Assembly: GCA_030035585.1 (NCBI GenBank) | Contig: CM057462.1 | Span: 143,246,734 to 143,310,733, forward strand | Direction: 5' to 3' | Length of the DNA: 64,000 bases | Source: Dugong dugon | Lineage: Eukaryota; Chordata; Mammalia; Sirenia; Dugongidae | Shown here: piece by piece, positions 24,596-35,910 of the stretch | Layout of the letters: every line of letters starts with the position of its first letter | How positions within the stretch are numbered: the stretch's first letter is position 1 | The notes under the pieces: model-generated | The model's input: only the letters and a program-made list of their open reading frames with translations | Databases searched by the model: none | Told to the model about the DNA's origin: nothing | Program-made: the position numbers and the translations under genes

Positions 24596-25299
24596 CTTGT
24601 CTTGTTTTTGTAAATGTTTTATATTGTTTTCTGTGTTTGGGGCATTCAGTAGATATTTCTCTCATTTACTGATTGTAGATTTTTTTGTTTCTTCTTTGTG
24701 GTACAGCTGGGCAGGTCTAGCTGAAGGGGATCCACTGGGACGGGTTGTTTGTGGCACTCACCACAGCCACCAGGACGGTCGGTAGTCAGTGCTGGGCAGC
24801 TTCCAATAGGGCATGCCTGCACAGCTTGGTGGTGTGATGTCAAGTGCATGGTGCAGGTAGGCAGGATACAGTGGGGAGATGGTTATGTGTGAAGCTAAGC
24901 TGGATATGGGAGAGAGGAGAGAGGAGCAGGAGCAAAAAAACATACAAACATAGAATAATGCTAGGGGAGCTTGCCTTTGGAATGGACATATGAGAGACTA
25001 TGGGATGGAGAAAACCAGAAGGGGGAAGAGAAAGAAAAGAAAAGAATGAACAAACAAAAATCAGAAAAGTTAAAGAACTGCAAAGTTCCCAGGGATCCCA
25101 CCGATGCAGCTATGAGGTCTGGGGTAGTCGGTCTCAGGTTTCACAGCACAGCCTGGCCAGAAAGTGCAGAGGCATACATTGCCTGGTATTCAGGGATCAG
25201 AAAGAGAAGGAAGAGATAGAGAGATGAGAAATTGAGCAATGAAGACAGACAAAAGGGAAAAAGAGGGAAAAGAAAACAAAACTAATCAAAAAAGAAAAA

Positions 25300-26656
25300 A
25301 TAAAAATAAAAAAATAAAAAATAAAAAAAAAAGCAACGCCAGCAGTCAATGAATGGCACTCAGAGAGCCAGCCAGTGTGGGCTGGTGTTTCTGGACAAGA
25401 GACTGTGTCCGTAGGAAACAGAGGAGGCCGAATGTGAGTGAAGAAGAGTGGAGAGTGGGAAAGCGTATATCACAAATTGCCTGCTCTCTGGAGACCCTCA
25501 GAAAGGAGCAAAGAGGGTGCACGCAGCCAGGAATCTGAGTGAAAGGAGGGGGAGGTTGCGAGAGGCAAGCGAGAAACCAAAAGAAGCAGGAGAAAAGAAA
25601 AGGAAAAAAAAAAAAAAAAAGCAGCACCAGCAGCCAACAAACGGCACCCAGAGAGCAGCCTGTCTGGGCACGCGGAATCCAAGCAGCCAGCGGCCCCCAT
25701 TCAAGAAACTGTGGCCACCGGAAGCAGAAGAGCAAATGAACAAAGGCCCTGGGATCTCACCAGCGCGGCAGCCCAGACCTGGAAGCAGCCACATGCCCGA
25801 ACACAGCCCCACAGACCCACAGGAGAGAGCAAAGATGGCGCTCGGAACCAGGCACCCGAGCAAAAGGAGGGGGAGGCAGAAAGAGGCAAGCGAGAAACCA
25901 AAAGAAGCAGAAAAAGCAACACCAGCAGCCAACAAACGGCATTCAGAGAGCCGCCCACACAGGCGCGCGGAATCCAAGCAGCCGGAGGTCCCGGGTCACG
26001 AGACTGTGGCCACGGGAAGCAGAGGGGCAAATGAACAATGGCCCCGGGATCTCACCAGCATGGCAGCCCAGACCTGGAAGCAGCCACACGCCCGAACACA
26101 GCCCCACAGCCCCGCAGGAAAGAGCAAAGATGGCACTCGGAACCAGGCACCGGAGCAAAAGGAGGGGGAGGCGGCAGAAAAAGCAATACCAGCAGCCAAC
26201 AAACAGCACCCAGAGAGCCGCCAGCCTGGGCGTGCGGAATCCAAGCAACCAGCACCCCCCGGCCCAGGGACCTTGGCCACGGGAAGCAGGGGAGCCCCAG
26301 CCAGGGCAAAGAGGGGTGGGGGGTGGGAAAGTGCACACCACAAATTACCTGCTGTTTTGTCTCCCACTGGATGCTCCGCGAGGCTGCTCTCCTGTTCTCC
26401 CATTTGCTGGTCTCTGACAGGAGTCCAAGATGGTGGTTAGCTGGTAGGGGACCTCTGCATGAATCTCTCCTTGCTCTCCGTTCTCTTTCAGTATTCTCAC
26501 TCCGTTTGGTGTTTGGATGAGTTCTTTATCTCTTCATTTGATGTTCTAGGGTTTCAGAATTGTTGATTCTCTGTTTGGCTTAGTTTTTCGGATCTTTGCT
26601 GTGGAGGGACGGCGTGGTGCTTCTGCCTAGAGCACCATCTTGCCGGACTCTCTTAG
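25300..26656 (-). promoter_or_regulatory. L1 5' UTR with tandem monomers
   Basis: This GC- and CpG-rich region should hold the internal promoter. The motif 'CAAGATGG' near the 5' end (reversed at about 26,636-26,643) matches the YY1-type site at the start of many mammalian L1s. Downstream are tandem units marked by 'cagccaacaa' at 25,631, 25,926 and 26,193, giving spacings of 295 and 267 bp. All six frames are stop-poor here. On the strand antisense to the L1, a 330-codon frame spans 25,448-26,440. A-runs at 25,306-25,332 and 25,603-25,620 lie on the plus strand. Confidence 0.7.
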
Positions 26657-27625
26657 TTTGATTTTGCATAATGCATTCCAATTTCTTCCAGTGTCTTAGA
26701 TCCTTTACTTTAAATAATATTCTGATGCATTACACCAATACCATCTTGACAATTAACTGAGATTTCTGGCTGACAGAATGTCAACTGAAATACAGTTCCT
26801 TGAATGTGTATTTGGTAATATGGGCCCAGAATTTCTTACAAAATGGAGTTATTTAGGTCTATGAACGTTTACATTGGCAGTTTTCTAAAATTATATCATT
26901 GATAGTGGAACAGATTTTGCCCATGCCATCTTATATTGTTCAGAAATTTTAATTTTACAAATGAAAAACTTGTTGATAATACTTCATGTTAAGACTGCTG
27001 AAATGTATTTCTCCAATAAACACTATGATTTAGTTATTTTCTCAAAAATATGTTGCTTGATTATCTCAGCTATAGGATATGACACATGTATTTTACTGCC
27101 ATTTCCTTACTGAGTCTAATTTACCATTTTTCAGCACTTAAAAAAATGGTATAACCAGCAAATCAACTTAATTGCACTAAGGAAATTTGCATTATGGCAG
27201 CAGAAAGAAATGTCTTTTATTCCAATGACACAGTAAGAAAGATAATTGTCATAAAACAAACATAATACAAGAAAAATGTACTCAAAGTATTTTTGGAGAA
27301 GACCCAGGTTGTATCTCTAAGTTGCTGCCAAATCGATTTGGTGCTATTTAATATTATCCACTGTCATAATAACCCTTTATCATTATCAAAATGATCAGCT
27401 CTGCAGTTAATTTGATTCAATCACTAAGTCAAGAAAAAGCAACAGATTGACAGTTTATTTTGCAGCCAGGGTGTTATATCATTTTAACATGGCTCTGATT
27501 GTCCAAACTTCTGCTCAGGATACTTAAGCATGATTAACACACAGAGATAGGATAGCAGATTTTTAATGAATGGTTTACATACCATAGGATATTGTATCTA
27601 TTTTATATTGTGAGATACAAAACAT
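26657..27625. other. Repeat-poor sequence, candidate conserved non-coding DNA
   Basis: There is no recognisable repeat and no reading frame. The stretch 27,120-27,560 is AT-rich but of mixed, non-repetitive texture. It contains homeodomain/POU-like motifs ('gttaatttgattc', 'aatttgcattatgg') and an exact 14-bp palindrome 'ccaaatcgatttgg' at 27,328-27,341. Conservation cannot be judged from one sequence. Confidence 0.3.
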
Positions 27626-27629
27626 AAAA

Positions 27630-27930
27630 GCCAAAACAACTTGGATATTAGAATCAGACTGCACTATTTTCAGATCCTGGTGCTACCACTACTTAGAAGC
27701 TTTTTGAATCTTGGTGTCCCATTTTCAGAATATTTTTAGGAAAAAGAATAATAATGTGTGAGGAGTGTTTTTGCAAAAGTGAGAAAAAGGGCATTGCTGG
27801 ATGGAGACTCACGCACTGTGACTGAGAGCCTGATCCCCAAAGGCAGACAGAACCCCACTCTACCACAAATTACCTCTGTGCTTTTGCCAAATTATTTCAT
27901 CTCTTTAATCATAAGTTTCACATACTGAAA
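27630..27930 (+). mobile_element. MIR fragments
   Basis: Text such as 'cagatcctggtgctaccact' (27,672) and 'ttatttcatctctttaatca' (27,892) followed by 'ctgaaaatgg' resembles the core and tail of MIR elements. The matches are diverged and non-coding. Confidence 0.4.
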
Positions 27931-27940
27931 ATGGAAAATA

Positions 27941-28048
27941 AGGAGCCCTGGTGGACAGTGGTTAAGTGCTCAGCATCCAACCTGTATGTGAGTAGCTGAA
28001 ACCCACCAGCTTTTCCTTAGGAGAAAGATGTGGCAATCTCCTTCCATA
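27941..28048 (+). mobile_element. AfroSINE, 5' half of a split copy
   Basis: 'ggagccctggtgg' starts the SINE, with A-box-like 'gtggttaagtgctc', then 'ggagaaagatgtggcaatct'. It stops at 'ccttccata'. The expected next block ('aaagattac...') appears at 30,363, beyond an RTE/L1 composite. Confidence 0.8.
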
Positions 28049-28049
28049 T

Positions 28050-29589
28050 ACATTGCTGTTGTTCCATGATAGCTACCTCATGCATGAGAAAGAAACATTG
28101 CCCAGTCCTGCATCATCCTCATGACCATTGCTATGTTGGAGCCCATTCTTGCAGCCAGTGTCAGTCCATCTCATGGACTGTCTTTCTCTTTTTCACTGAC
28201 CATGTACTTTTCCATGCATGATGTCCTTCTCCGGGGACTAGTCCCTCCTGATAACATGTACAAAGTATATGAGATGAAGTTTCAACATCCTTGCTTCTAA
28301 GAAGCATTCTGTCTATGCTTCTTCCAAGACAGATTTGTTCCTTCTTCTGGAAGTCCATGGTATATTAAATTATTCTTCACCAATACCATAATTCAAAGGT
28401 ATTCATTCTTCTTCAGTCTTTATTATTAGTTGCCCAGCTTTTGCATACAAATGAAGCGACTGAACATATCATAGGTTAGGTCAGGAGCATCTTAGTACTC
28501 AAAGTGATATCTTTGCTTTTTAATACTTTTTAACACTTTTTTTTGCAGCAGATTTGCCCAATGCAATACATTGTTTCATTTCTTGACTGCTGCTTCCGTG
28601 GGTGTTGATTGCAGATCCAAGTAAAGTGAAATCCTTGACAACTTCAGTTTTTAATCTGCTTATCATGATGTTTCTTACTGGTTCAGTTGTGAAGATTTTT
28701 GTTTTCTTTATGTTGAGGTGTAATCCATAGTGAATGCTGTAGTCTTTGATCTGCATTAGTATGTGCTTCAAGTGTCATCTGCATATTGCAGGTTGTTAAT
28801 GGGTCTTCATCCAATTCTGATGCTACATTCTTATACTCAAGCTTCTCAGATTATTTGTCCAACATGCCTATTAAGTGTAAGTATGGTGAAAGGATACAAC
28901 CCTGACACATGGCTTTCCTTATTTTAAACCAAGCAGTTTTAATTTTAAACCATGAACTTGTTTAATTTTCCTCAGCTTCAACTTGAACTTGCATATAAGC
29001 AATTGATGGTCTGTTCCTCAGTCTTCCCCTAGCTTTGTTCTGATTGATGATATTGAGCTTCTGCATTGTCTCTTTCCACAGATGTAGTAGATTTTGATTT
29101 CTGTATATTCCATCCAGTAAGGTCCACGTGTATAGTCTCTGTTTATGTTGTTGAAATAAAGGTATTTGCAGTGAAGTCGTTGGTCTTGCAAAATTCTACC
29201 AGGTGATGCCTGATGTAGTTTGTACTACCAAGGCCATATATTCCAACTACAGATCCTTCTTCTTTGTTTCCAAATTTTGAATTTCAATCACCAGTAATTA
29301 TCAATACATCTTAACTGCATGTTTGACCAATTTCAAACTGCAGAAGTTGGTAGAAATCTTCAATTTCTTCATCTTTGGCAGTAGTAATTGGAGGTTAAAT
29401 TTGAATAATAGTTACATTAACTGGCCTTCTTTGCAAATATATGGATACTATCCTATCATTGACATCACTGTACTTCAGGATAAACCTTGAAATGTTCTTT
29501 TTGACGATGAATGCAACACCATTCCTCTTCAATTTGCCATTTCTGATATAGTAGACCATATTATTATCTGATTCAAAATGGCCAATACC
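28050..29589 (-). mobile_element. RTE-clade LINE with internal deletion
   Basis: The left part is the reverse complement of the RTE 3' region: the minus frame 28,520-28,771 carries 'KKTKIFTTEPVRNIMISR' and 'LLGSAINTHGSSSQEMKQ'. At about 28,940 it jumps directly to text from the 5' (endonuclease) part, for example 'ttctgattgatgatattgag' and 'ggccaatacc' at 29,580. The central RT domain is missing. It abuts an L1 3' end at 29,590. Confidence 0.8.
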
Positions 29590-30360
29590 AACAAGGAAAG
29601 GTCATGGAAGCTTCATAGACACATCCAAACTCCCTGAAGGACTGAATTGTTGGGTGGAGGGCTCTGGGGACTATGATCTCAGGGAACACAGTTTATAAAG
29701 ACAATGTTCTACATTTTACCTTGGTGAGTAGCATCTGGGGTCTTAAAAGCCTGTGAGCAGCCATCTAAGATACTCCACTGGTCTCACCCCTTTGGGAGCA
29801 AGGGAGAATGAAGAGAACAGGATACAAGGAAAAGATTAGTCTGAAGGACTAACGGACCACAGCTACCAAGGCCTTCACCAGACTGAGTTCAGTACAGCTA
29901 GATGGTGCCCGGCTACCACCACTGACTGCTCTGACCAGGATCACAACAGAAGGTTCTGGACAGAGCTGGAGAAGGATGTAGAACAAAATTCTAACACACA
30001 CAAAAAAGACCAGATTTATTGGCCTAAAAGAGACTGTGGAGAAACCCTGAGAGTATGGCCCCCAGACACCCTCTGAGCTCAGCGGTGAAGTCACTTCCGA
30101 GGTTCACCATTCAGCCGGAGAGTGGACAGCCCCATAAAACAAAACAGGCAGGAGGGGACAGGAAAGCTGGTAATAGGGAACCTAAGGTTGAGAAGGGGAG
30201 AGTGCTGATATATTGTTGGGTTGGTAACCAACATCACAAAACAATATGTGTCCTAATGTTTAATGAGAAGCTAGTTTGTTCTGTAATGTAAACCTTCATC
30301 TAAAGTACAATAATAAAAGAGTAAAAAATAAAATAAAATAAAATTCTAAAAAAAAAAAAG
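29590..30360 (+). mobile_element. 5'-truncated L1 (3' UTR only)
   Basis: It begins in the L1 3' UTR at 'acaaggaaaggtcatgg', matching 60,203 onward in the plus-strand L1. It ends 'aaccttcatctaaagtacaa' plus an A-rich tail at 30,310-30,360. Its right end meets the 3' half of the split AfroSINE, and its left end meets RTE sequence. Confidence 0.85.
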
Positions 30361-30362
30361 AA

Positions 30363-30450
30363 AAAGATTACTGCCTTGGAAATCCAGAGCAGTTTTTCTC
30401 TGACCAACAGGGTTGCTATGAGTCAGAACCGTCTTGACGGCTATGGGTTT
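30363..30450 (+). mobile_element. AfroSINE, 3' half of the split copy
   Basis: 'aaagattactgccttggaaa' continues the SINE interrupted at 28,048. It ends 'gctatgagtcagaaccgtct' and 'gacggctatgggttt', the AfroSINE 3' end. Confidence 0.8.
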
Positions 30451-30459
30451 TTTTTTTTT

Positions 30460-32532
30460 GTCTGTTTTTGTTTTTAATGGAAATTATTCCTGCCATATTT
30501 TAGAGCACATACATTTTCCAGGGACAATGCTTTCATGGAATTAATAATTTAATAGAAAAATAACAGTACCTAATACATAGGGTTATTTTGTATATTAAAG
30601 AAATCAATTCCTATTTATTTTATGGGCACTGAAATATGCTTTTGTACAAGAATGCTGGATATTGTTATTATTACAGGAGAGAAACCTTAAAGGTATAGGA
30701 ATTTAAAGAGATAGAAGTATTAGAGTTAGGTTTAGTGAAATAATGTATTGTCCTGAGTGATAGAAATAGAAAGACAAATAAAGAAATGGGTGGGGTGATG
30801 GGTGATGTCGCTAATCAGTTTGCCTTGAGCAGAGAATATGGATAAGCAGTGAAACAAAAAACAGACTTGAAAGTTTGATTGAACATTATGGAAGACACTG
30901 ACCAGCAGACTGAGCAGTCTTGCTTTATTCTCTGAGAAACAGGGGCTGGTGGATGTCTTCACTTGTAGAAATACAGTGAGTGGCCAATTAGATCTCATTT
31001 CACCTTACTTAAAGAATGTGGAATTTTTTTACACAACATCCATGTCAAATGTTTGTTGAAGGATGCATATTTTAAAAATATAATCAGCCTATTGCCATAT
31101 CATATACAATAGATTTATGGTTTTCTTGTATATCTCTCTCAGAAGAAAATAGCCTTGAGCAAAGTTAGACCTTTTCTGCGTAGTAAACTGTTGTTTCCTT
31201 CTCCTTGTCTCTATTTTATCTTATCTGAAAATATAAAGCTGCAACTTCAAAGTCGTTAGGAATAGAGAGTCTGTCCTACACTTGAATATCCTTCATATGA
31301 AGTGCACGCCAGAGGAAAAATTTAATGATTATAGTACCAGACTGATGCTCTCAACACCCCTGAAATTCTGGCATGAAGGTCAGTCTACAAGGAGTTACTA
31401 GAAGCAGAAGCATACAGCTCCACTCAAACCTCCGAGTAAGCTCCTCAATTGGTTGCTTCCTGAGGTAAATCTGATTCTTATTCTTGATTCCTTGTCAGGG
31501 AAACATCTCTCTACTTTTATTTTGAATTTAGTATGTAGCCGACTTTAGAAAGAAGAAGTTTAGATATAAACAACCTCTGCTTCCAAGAGAGGTAGAATTA
31601 TCAAGGTTGTAGACACTGGATTTCTAATTGCAACCTGCCAACTAATTTGGAAATTTGAGTGCTCTCGTCTCAATAAGGTACTTCCCTCCTCTATAGGGTT
31701 AAGTGCAAAAGGCACGGAGTAACTGCGTGTGCAAAGGCATGGATTACTCCCTGTGCCGCCAACCAAAAGTGCTCTGCCAGGCTTTACTAAAGATGTGGTT
31801 ATAATATTTTTTATTTTATACTTTCTTCGCCTTGTACAAAAAAGTATAAGTTGCCTTTTTGTATATATATATATATTTATCTTTCTAATAAAAAATTGTT
31901 TAACCCATCATCTAACTCGGTTAAGTGGAAGGACTATTCCCTTAGTGAAGACAGATTAAAAAGAAATATGGGCATACTGGGAGGAAAAGAGTAGCAGGCA
32001 AAATTAATCAGGAGATACTGAATGATACTGCAAAGATTAGAACACTATCCCAAGGCAGGCTTTGGATGACCTGAGGACATAAGAGTGGATACATTAAGAA
32101 AAATAAAATTTCCTGAACTCTGCCAAGGTCAGTAATACTAAATTGATAACTCCAAGTAAATTTGCAGTTTTACTATCGAATTCTGACTTCACATATTTGG
32201 ATTTATAAAGAACACCACATTCAAACCCACAGTAAAAAAAAAACTAGTAAGTATCAGATACATAACCTCCTAAAAATAATGACTCATTCCTATTTTGTTC
32301 TGTAATCAACAATTATCCTGTGTTTACATTTTAGCCTAAGTCATTGTAGTGAAACTCACAAAACTGGCTGGAAAGAAGGTGTTAGATTTGAGGGAAATTT
32401 TAACAAGAAAAATAGCTTTTTTTTTTTTTCAAAATGTTATCTAGGAGATTTAGAAGGATATAAGATTCCACATATCAAGACAGGAAGTTGCCACAACTCT
32501 AATTTCTTTCCTTAAATCATAAACTAAAAAAA
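30460..32532. other. No gene recognised
   Basis: Ordinary AT-rich sequence with an (at)n tract at about 31,862-31,877 and T-runs. Frames of 68-88 residues have no recognisable domains. The stretch 31,260-31,800 has more even composition but no assignable identity. Confidence 0.4.
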
Positions 32533-32729
32533 CAACCAGTTGTCATCAAGTTGATTTCAACTCATGACCAAATGTGTTTCAGAGTAGAACTGTGCTTCAT
32601 AAGGTTTTCAGTGGCTGATTTTTCAGAGGCAGATTGAAGGCCTGTCTTCCAGGGTGCCTCTAGGTGAGTTCGAACCACCAACCTTTTGGCTAGTTGTTGT
32701 GTGCTTACCTTTTGTCTACACAGGGACCT
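32533..32729 (-). mobile_element. AfroSINE, minus strand, diverged
   Basis: 'ccagttgtcatcaagttgat', 'tcagagtagaactgtgcttc', 'gagttcgaaccaccaacctt' and a final 'cacagggacc' mark the reverse complement of the longer AfroSINE form. Confidence 0.8.
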
Positions 32730-33149
32730 TCTATATATCTACTATAATCCTATCCTTTCTAGTTATTCTGTCATTAAAATAAAAGAAAGTAAATCCTAGA
32801 ATCTCTTGTCCAGGTTGCAATAACATGGACATATTATAAATAAAGTAAGAAAGTTTACTATTTGTTTTCAGAACCATTACCTGCTGGCTTTTAAGATCGT
32901 AATTATTTCTTGTAGTCCTTGAGCTGTGCTTGTTAACATTCAGGATATTTGTTAACACATGCCAGCATGCAATCTTCTCAAATTTGGAGGCTGTTTATTC
33001 ATGAGTTAAACAAAGAGATTCAAATTCAGACATACGAATTTTCATGTTATCTTTTCTAAATTATCTTAACCTCTAAGAAATTCAGTTAAATATGATGTAT
33101 AAGATGTATAGATGTATAAGATGGAGAAACCAGCACTGATCTCGTCGGA

Positions 33150-33240
33150 AAAACCTGAGCATTTAAATGAGATAATAAGTATTAAAAAACCTAGCACAAT
33201 GCCTGCAACATAGTAGGTGCTCAATAAATGTGTGTTATTT
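33150..33240 (+). mobile_element. MIR 3' fragment
   Basis: 'atttaaatgagataataagt' followed by 'acctagcacaatgcctgcaa' and 'tagtaggtgctcaataaatg' is the typical MIR 3' sequence. Confidence 0.6.
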
Positions 33241-33436
33241 CAGGAAATTACATTTGTATCTCTGTATCATTGTAACAATGATTGGCTTCCTTTTATCAAT
33301 AGTATATAGAAATTTATTTCTAGTCCTGGTAGACCATTTCCATGAAAATTGACCCACTGATCAGGTTTTATTTCTTCTCATAATTCTATAAAACAGTGTA
33401 TCCATAGAGTCTTATGAAAAAGATTATATTTTACTT

Positions 33437-33648
33437 AAACCAAACCAAGCCAGTTGCCGTCAAGTCAGTTCCAACTCATGGTGATCCCATGTGTTGCAGA
33501 CTAGAGCTGTGTCTGTAGGATTTTTAAGATCGTAGCTTTCTGGAAGCAGATTGTCAGGCCTATGTTCCAAGGTGCCTCTGGGTGGGTTCAAACCACCAAC
33601 CTTTCAGTTAGCAGTCAAGCACTTAACCATTTACGTGAACCAGGGACT
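33437..33648 (-). mobile_element. AfroSINE, minus strand
   Basis: 'ccagttgccgtcaagtcagt' starts the 3' end (reversed). It continues with 'ggaagcagattgtcaggcct', 'gggttcaaaccaccaacctt' and 'ttaaccatttacgtgaacca'. It is nearly complete. Confidence 0.88.
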
Positions 33649-34736
33649 ATATTACTCAGAATTTTACTAGAAGAGAAGAAAAAGCTTCTATATACAATAA
33701 ACAACTTTTAATTAAATGAAATTTATTTTGAGTCAATTTAGAATGTAATTCTAGGCTCTTAATTCTAAGATGCCTAGTTGTTATTTTTAAACGAGCTCTG
33801 CTATTTTCTTTGGTTAATGTTGTCCTCAGTATCCATATTGCAGGACTGTGATATAAACAAAAACCACTGGTAATAATATCCTTGTCTGTTTTGTCTAATA
33901 ACAAGTGTCTTGTTTCCAAGATCAGGCCATTGAGAAGTGGTAGGGGGAGGCTATGTCTTTTTTTCATTCTGTTGCACTCTTTACCTCTACAGATGATCCA
34001 CTGCTTTAACAGCCTACACGCTGGCAATGTGTACTGTGATCACTCCCCTTAATGTTAGAGAGAAAGCTAGAAATAGCACTAAGTATAAGGCTAGATATGG
34101 GAAAGAAAGATGACAGCTTTAACTAAGAAGTCAGACAAATTCATGTTGCTGCTTTACTTTAGCCATACAGCTTTCCTTAAGATGTACCATTGTTTTTAGA
34201 TAAATAAATACCAAGGAGTAAGATTTAAAAAAAAACTTGCTACCTATTACTATACAACTGCTAGCAATATATGAATGTGCTGACTCCACAGCAAATTGAC
34301 TAACATTTGGTGTTCAAATAAAAAGATATATATATATATTATTTTTTCCATTATAACTCTAAGAGTTATAATGGAAAATAATGGAGAATAATTATTTATA
34401 ATTAAATATTGTGAAGTTTTAGGGGAGAGAAATAGTGCCAAAATATATTCACAGAAAAAATTGTAATACTAGAATAAACAAATCTTCTTTCATTATATAT
34501 TACTCCCTTCATAACCTTCCTTCCTTCTGTAAAAGCATTAGATTTCATGATATAACACTACCTTATAAACTTTATTAATAGTTTTGATCCTTGCTAATAA
34601 ATCACATTGAAGTTGACAAAGCCCTAACTTTTGTTAAACCTGACAGTCTGCTCTCAAGAAGCTAGATATTATCTGAGAACATTTCAAAACAGTGTTAACT
34701 GCTCTCTTTAAATTTATGACTACTAGTCTCATATTT
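33649..34736. other. No gene recognised; contains a strong palindrome
   Basis: The minus-strand 123-residue frame at 33,656-34,027 starts just after a SINE and has no recognisable domain. A (ta)n tract at about 34,326-34,339 precedes the palindrome listed separately. Confidence 0.4.
34344..34378. repeat. 35-nt perfect hairpin (17-bp arms, 1-nt loop)
   Basis: The left arm 'ttttccattataactct' (34,344-34,360) and the right arm 'agagttataatggaaaa' (34,362-34,378) are exact reverse complements around a single 'a'. It lies beside a (ta)n tract in otherwise plain sequence. Confidence 0.9.
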
Positions 34737-34940
34737 AAGGAGCCCTGTGGCACAATTGTTAGGCATTTAGCTGCTAACCCAAAGGTTGGAAGTTGGAACC
34801 TACCCAGTGGCTCCATGGGAGAAAGACCTGGAAATTTACTCCTGCATTGACTACATCCTATAAAACCCTATGGGGCAGTTCTACTCTGTCACATAGGGTT
34901 TCTCTGAGTTGAAATCGACTTAACAGCACTTAACAACAAC
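34737..34940 (+). mobile_element. AfroSINE, plus strand (long form)
   Basis: 'aaggagccctgtggcacaat' starts the element, followed by 'ttagctgctaacccaaaggt', the extra 'gagaaagacctggaaattta' block, 'ggggcagttctactctgtca' and a (caa)n tail. Confidence 0.88.
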
Positions 34941-35661
34941 AGTCTCATATTTGCATCCAGCACTAATAAGTTATACCACTAAAATTCCTTACTAGATTTG
35001 TTTTCACATTTTCTACATTCAAAGGCAATATTTTTTTTCTAATGATTATATCATCTCTGATGAGAGACAAATTTAGATGGTTCTGGAGGCTCTTTCTATT
35101 CCCCTTTGCAATTCAAAGGGGAGCTCTCTCAGCTGGACACAAAGGTCTTTGGTTGATGCCAGCATTCCTGGCAAGGCAAGACTTTTCCCAGAGCCCTCGG
35201 TATGCAGAACTTGACCTGAACGATTACACTGTCCAGTATTCTTCAAGATCCCTTGAAATATTTCCTGTTATTTAGAGAAACATCTTAGGCTAAAATCTGA
35301 ATATATCACATGGCATGGTTCATAATTCTTAACTCTGTTGGAGTACCTTGTCTTATAAGTCCATCTGTATTCCCCCAGGGCCTTCTCAGTTGAAACCTTA
35401 AATATGTGTTCATTGAAGTTCTTTGTCCAGCCTATGCTTTGGGATGAGAGTTTTGGTGACTGAATGCACTCCACTATGTTTCTGCTTCTAAGATTTTCCC
35501 CAGTAAGTGTTATACTATACTACACTGCAGTGTATGACAGTGTGTTCCTGATACACTTGGATGATAAACTCTTTTGTAGTGAGAAACTAGAAACAACCTT
35601 TTGTAAACTCATTAATCTTTTTTTTTCTCTTTTTTTCCACCAAACCTACCCATAGAGACAG
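34941..35661. other. No gene recognised
   Basis: Mixed-composition sequence. A 77-residue plus frame at 35,042-35,275 has no recognisable domain and no supporting context. Confidence 0.35.
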
Positions 35662-35900
35662 TATAGGCTATACTTAAGAGTGAGTTCTCTGGAGCCCACC
35701 TTCTGTGTTTATATGTCAGTTCTGCCAATCATCAGCCATGTGATCCTTAGTGAGCTGTTTTTGTTGTTGCTTTTCTGTGCCTCTCTTTCCTCATATGTAA
35801 AACAGTAAAAATACATAATTTGTAAGATTGTAGTGAAGATTAAATTAACATATGTATATCACTTAAAACATGGCCCAACATATAATAAACCAATACTAGT
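35662..35900 (+). mobile_element. MIR element
   Basis: It has MIR-like order: 'gagtgagttctctggagccc', 'agttctgccaatcatcagcc', 'cctctctttcctcatatgta', 'gaagattaaattaacatatg' and 'cttaaaacatggcccaacat'. Confidence 0.55.
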
Positions 35901-35910
35901 GCTTGATAAA

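Larger units (their letters stand above)
19231..26656 (-). mobile_element. Long L1 with internal ORF1-ORF2 deletion
   Basis: From right to left it has a 5' start with 'cggcaagatggtgctct' (reversed at about 26,630-26,647), a GC-rich monomeric 5' UTR, an ORF1 stub, ORF2 remnants and a 3' UTR ending in poly-T at 19,231-19,256. It is about 7.4 kb, against 8.35 kb for the plus-strand copy at 52,750-61,095. The difference is mainly a deletion of about 1.06 kb joining ORF1 to ORF2. A 9-bp 'tttgatttt' occurs at 19,228-19,236 and 26,657-26,665 and may be the target duplication, but it is short and low-complexity. Confidence 0.9.

Noticed and set aside
25448..26440. 330-codon plus-strand frame as a host protein-coding gene
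   Set aside because: It lies wholly in the L1 5' UTR monomers, shifts phase from unit to unit and overlaps open frames in other phases. It is kept only as a finding about an antisense frame.
19228..26665. 9-bp 'tttgatttt' as a firm target-site duplication of the minus-strand L1
   Set aside because: It is short and T-rich and lies next to a poly-T, so a chance match is plausible. I mention it as tentative only.
33656..34027. 123-residue minus-strand frame as a small gene
   Set aside because: No recognisable domain and no supporting signals; its length is within chance for the many frames scanned.
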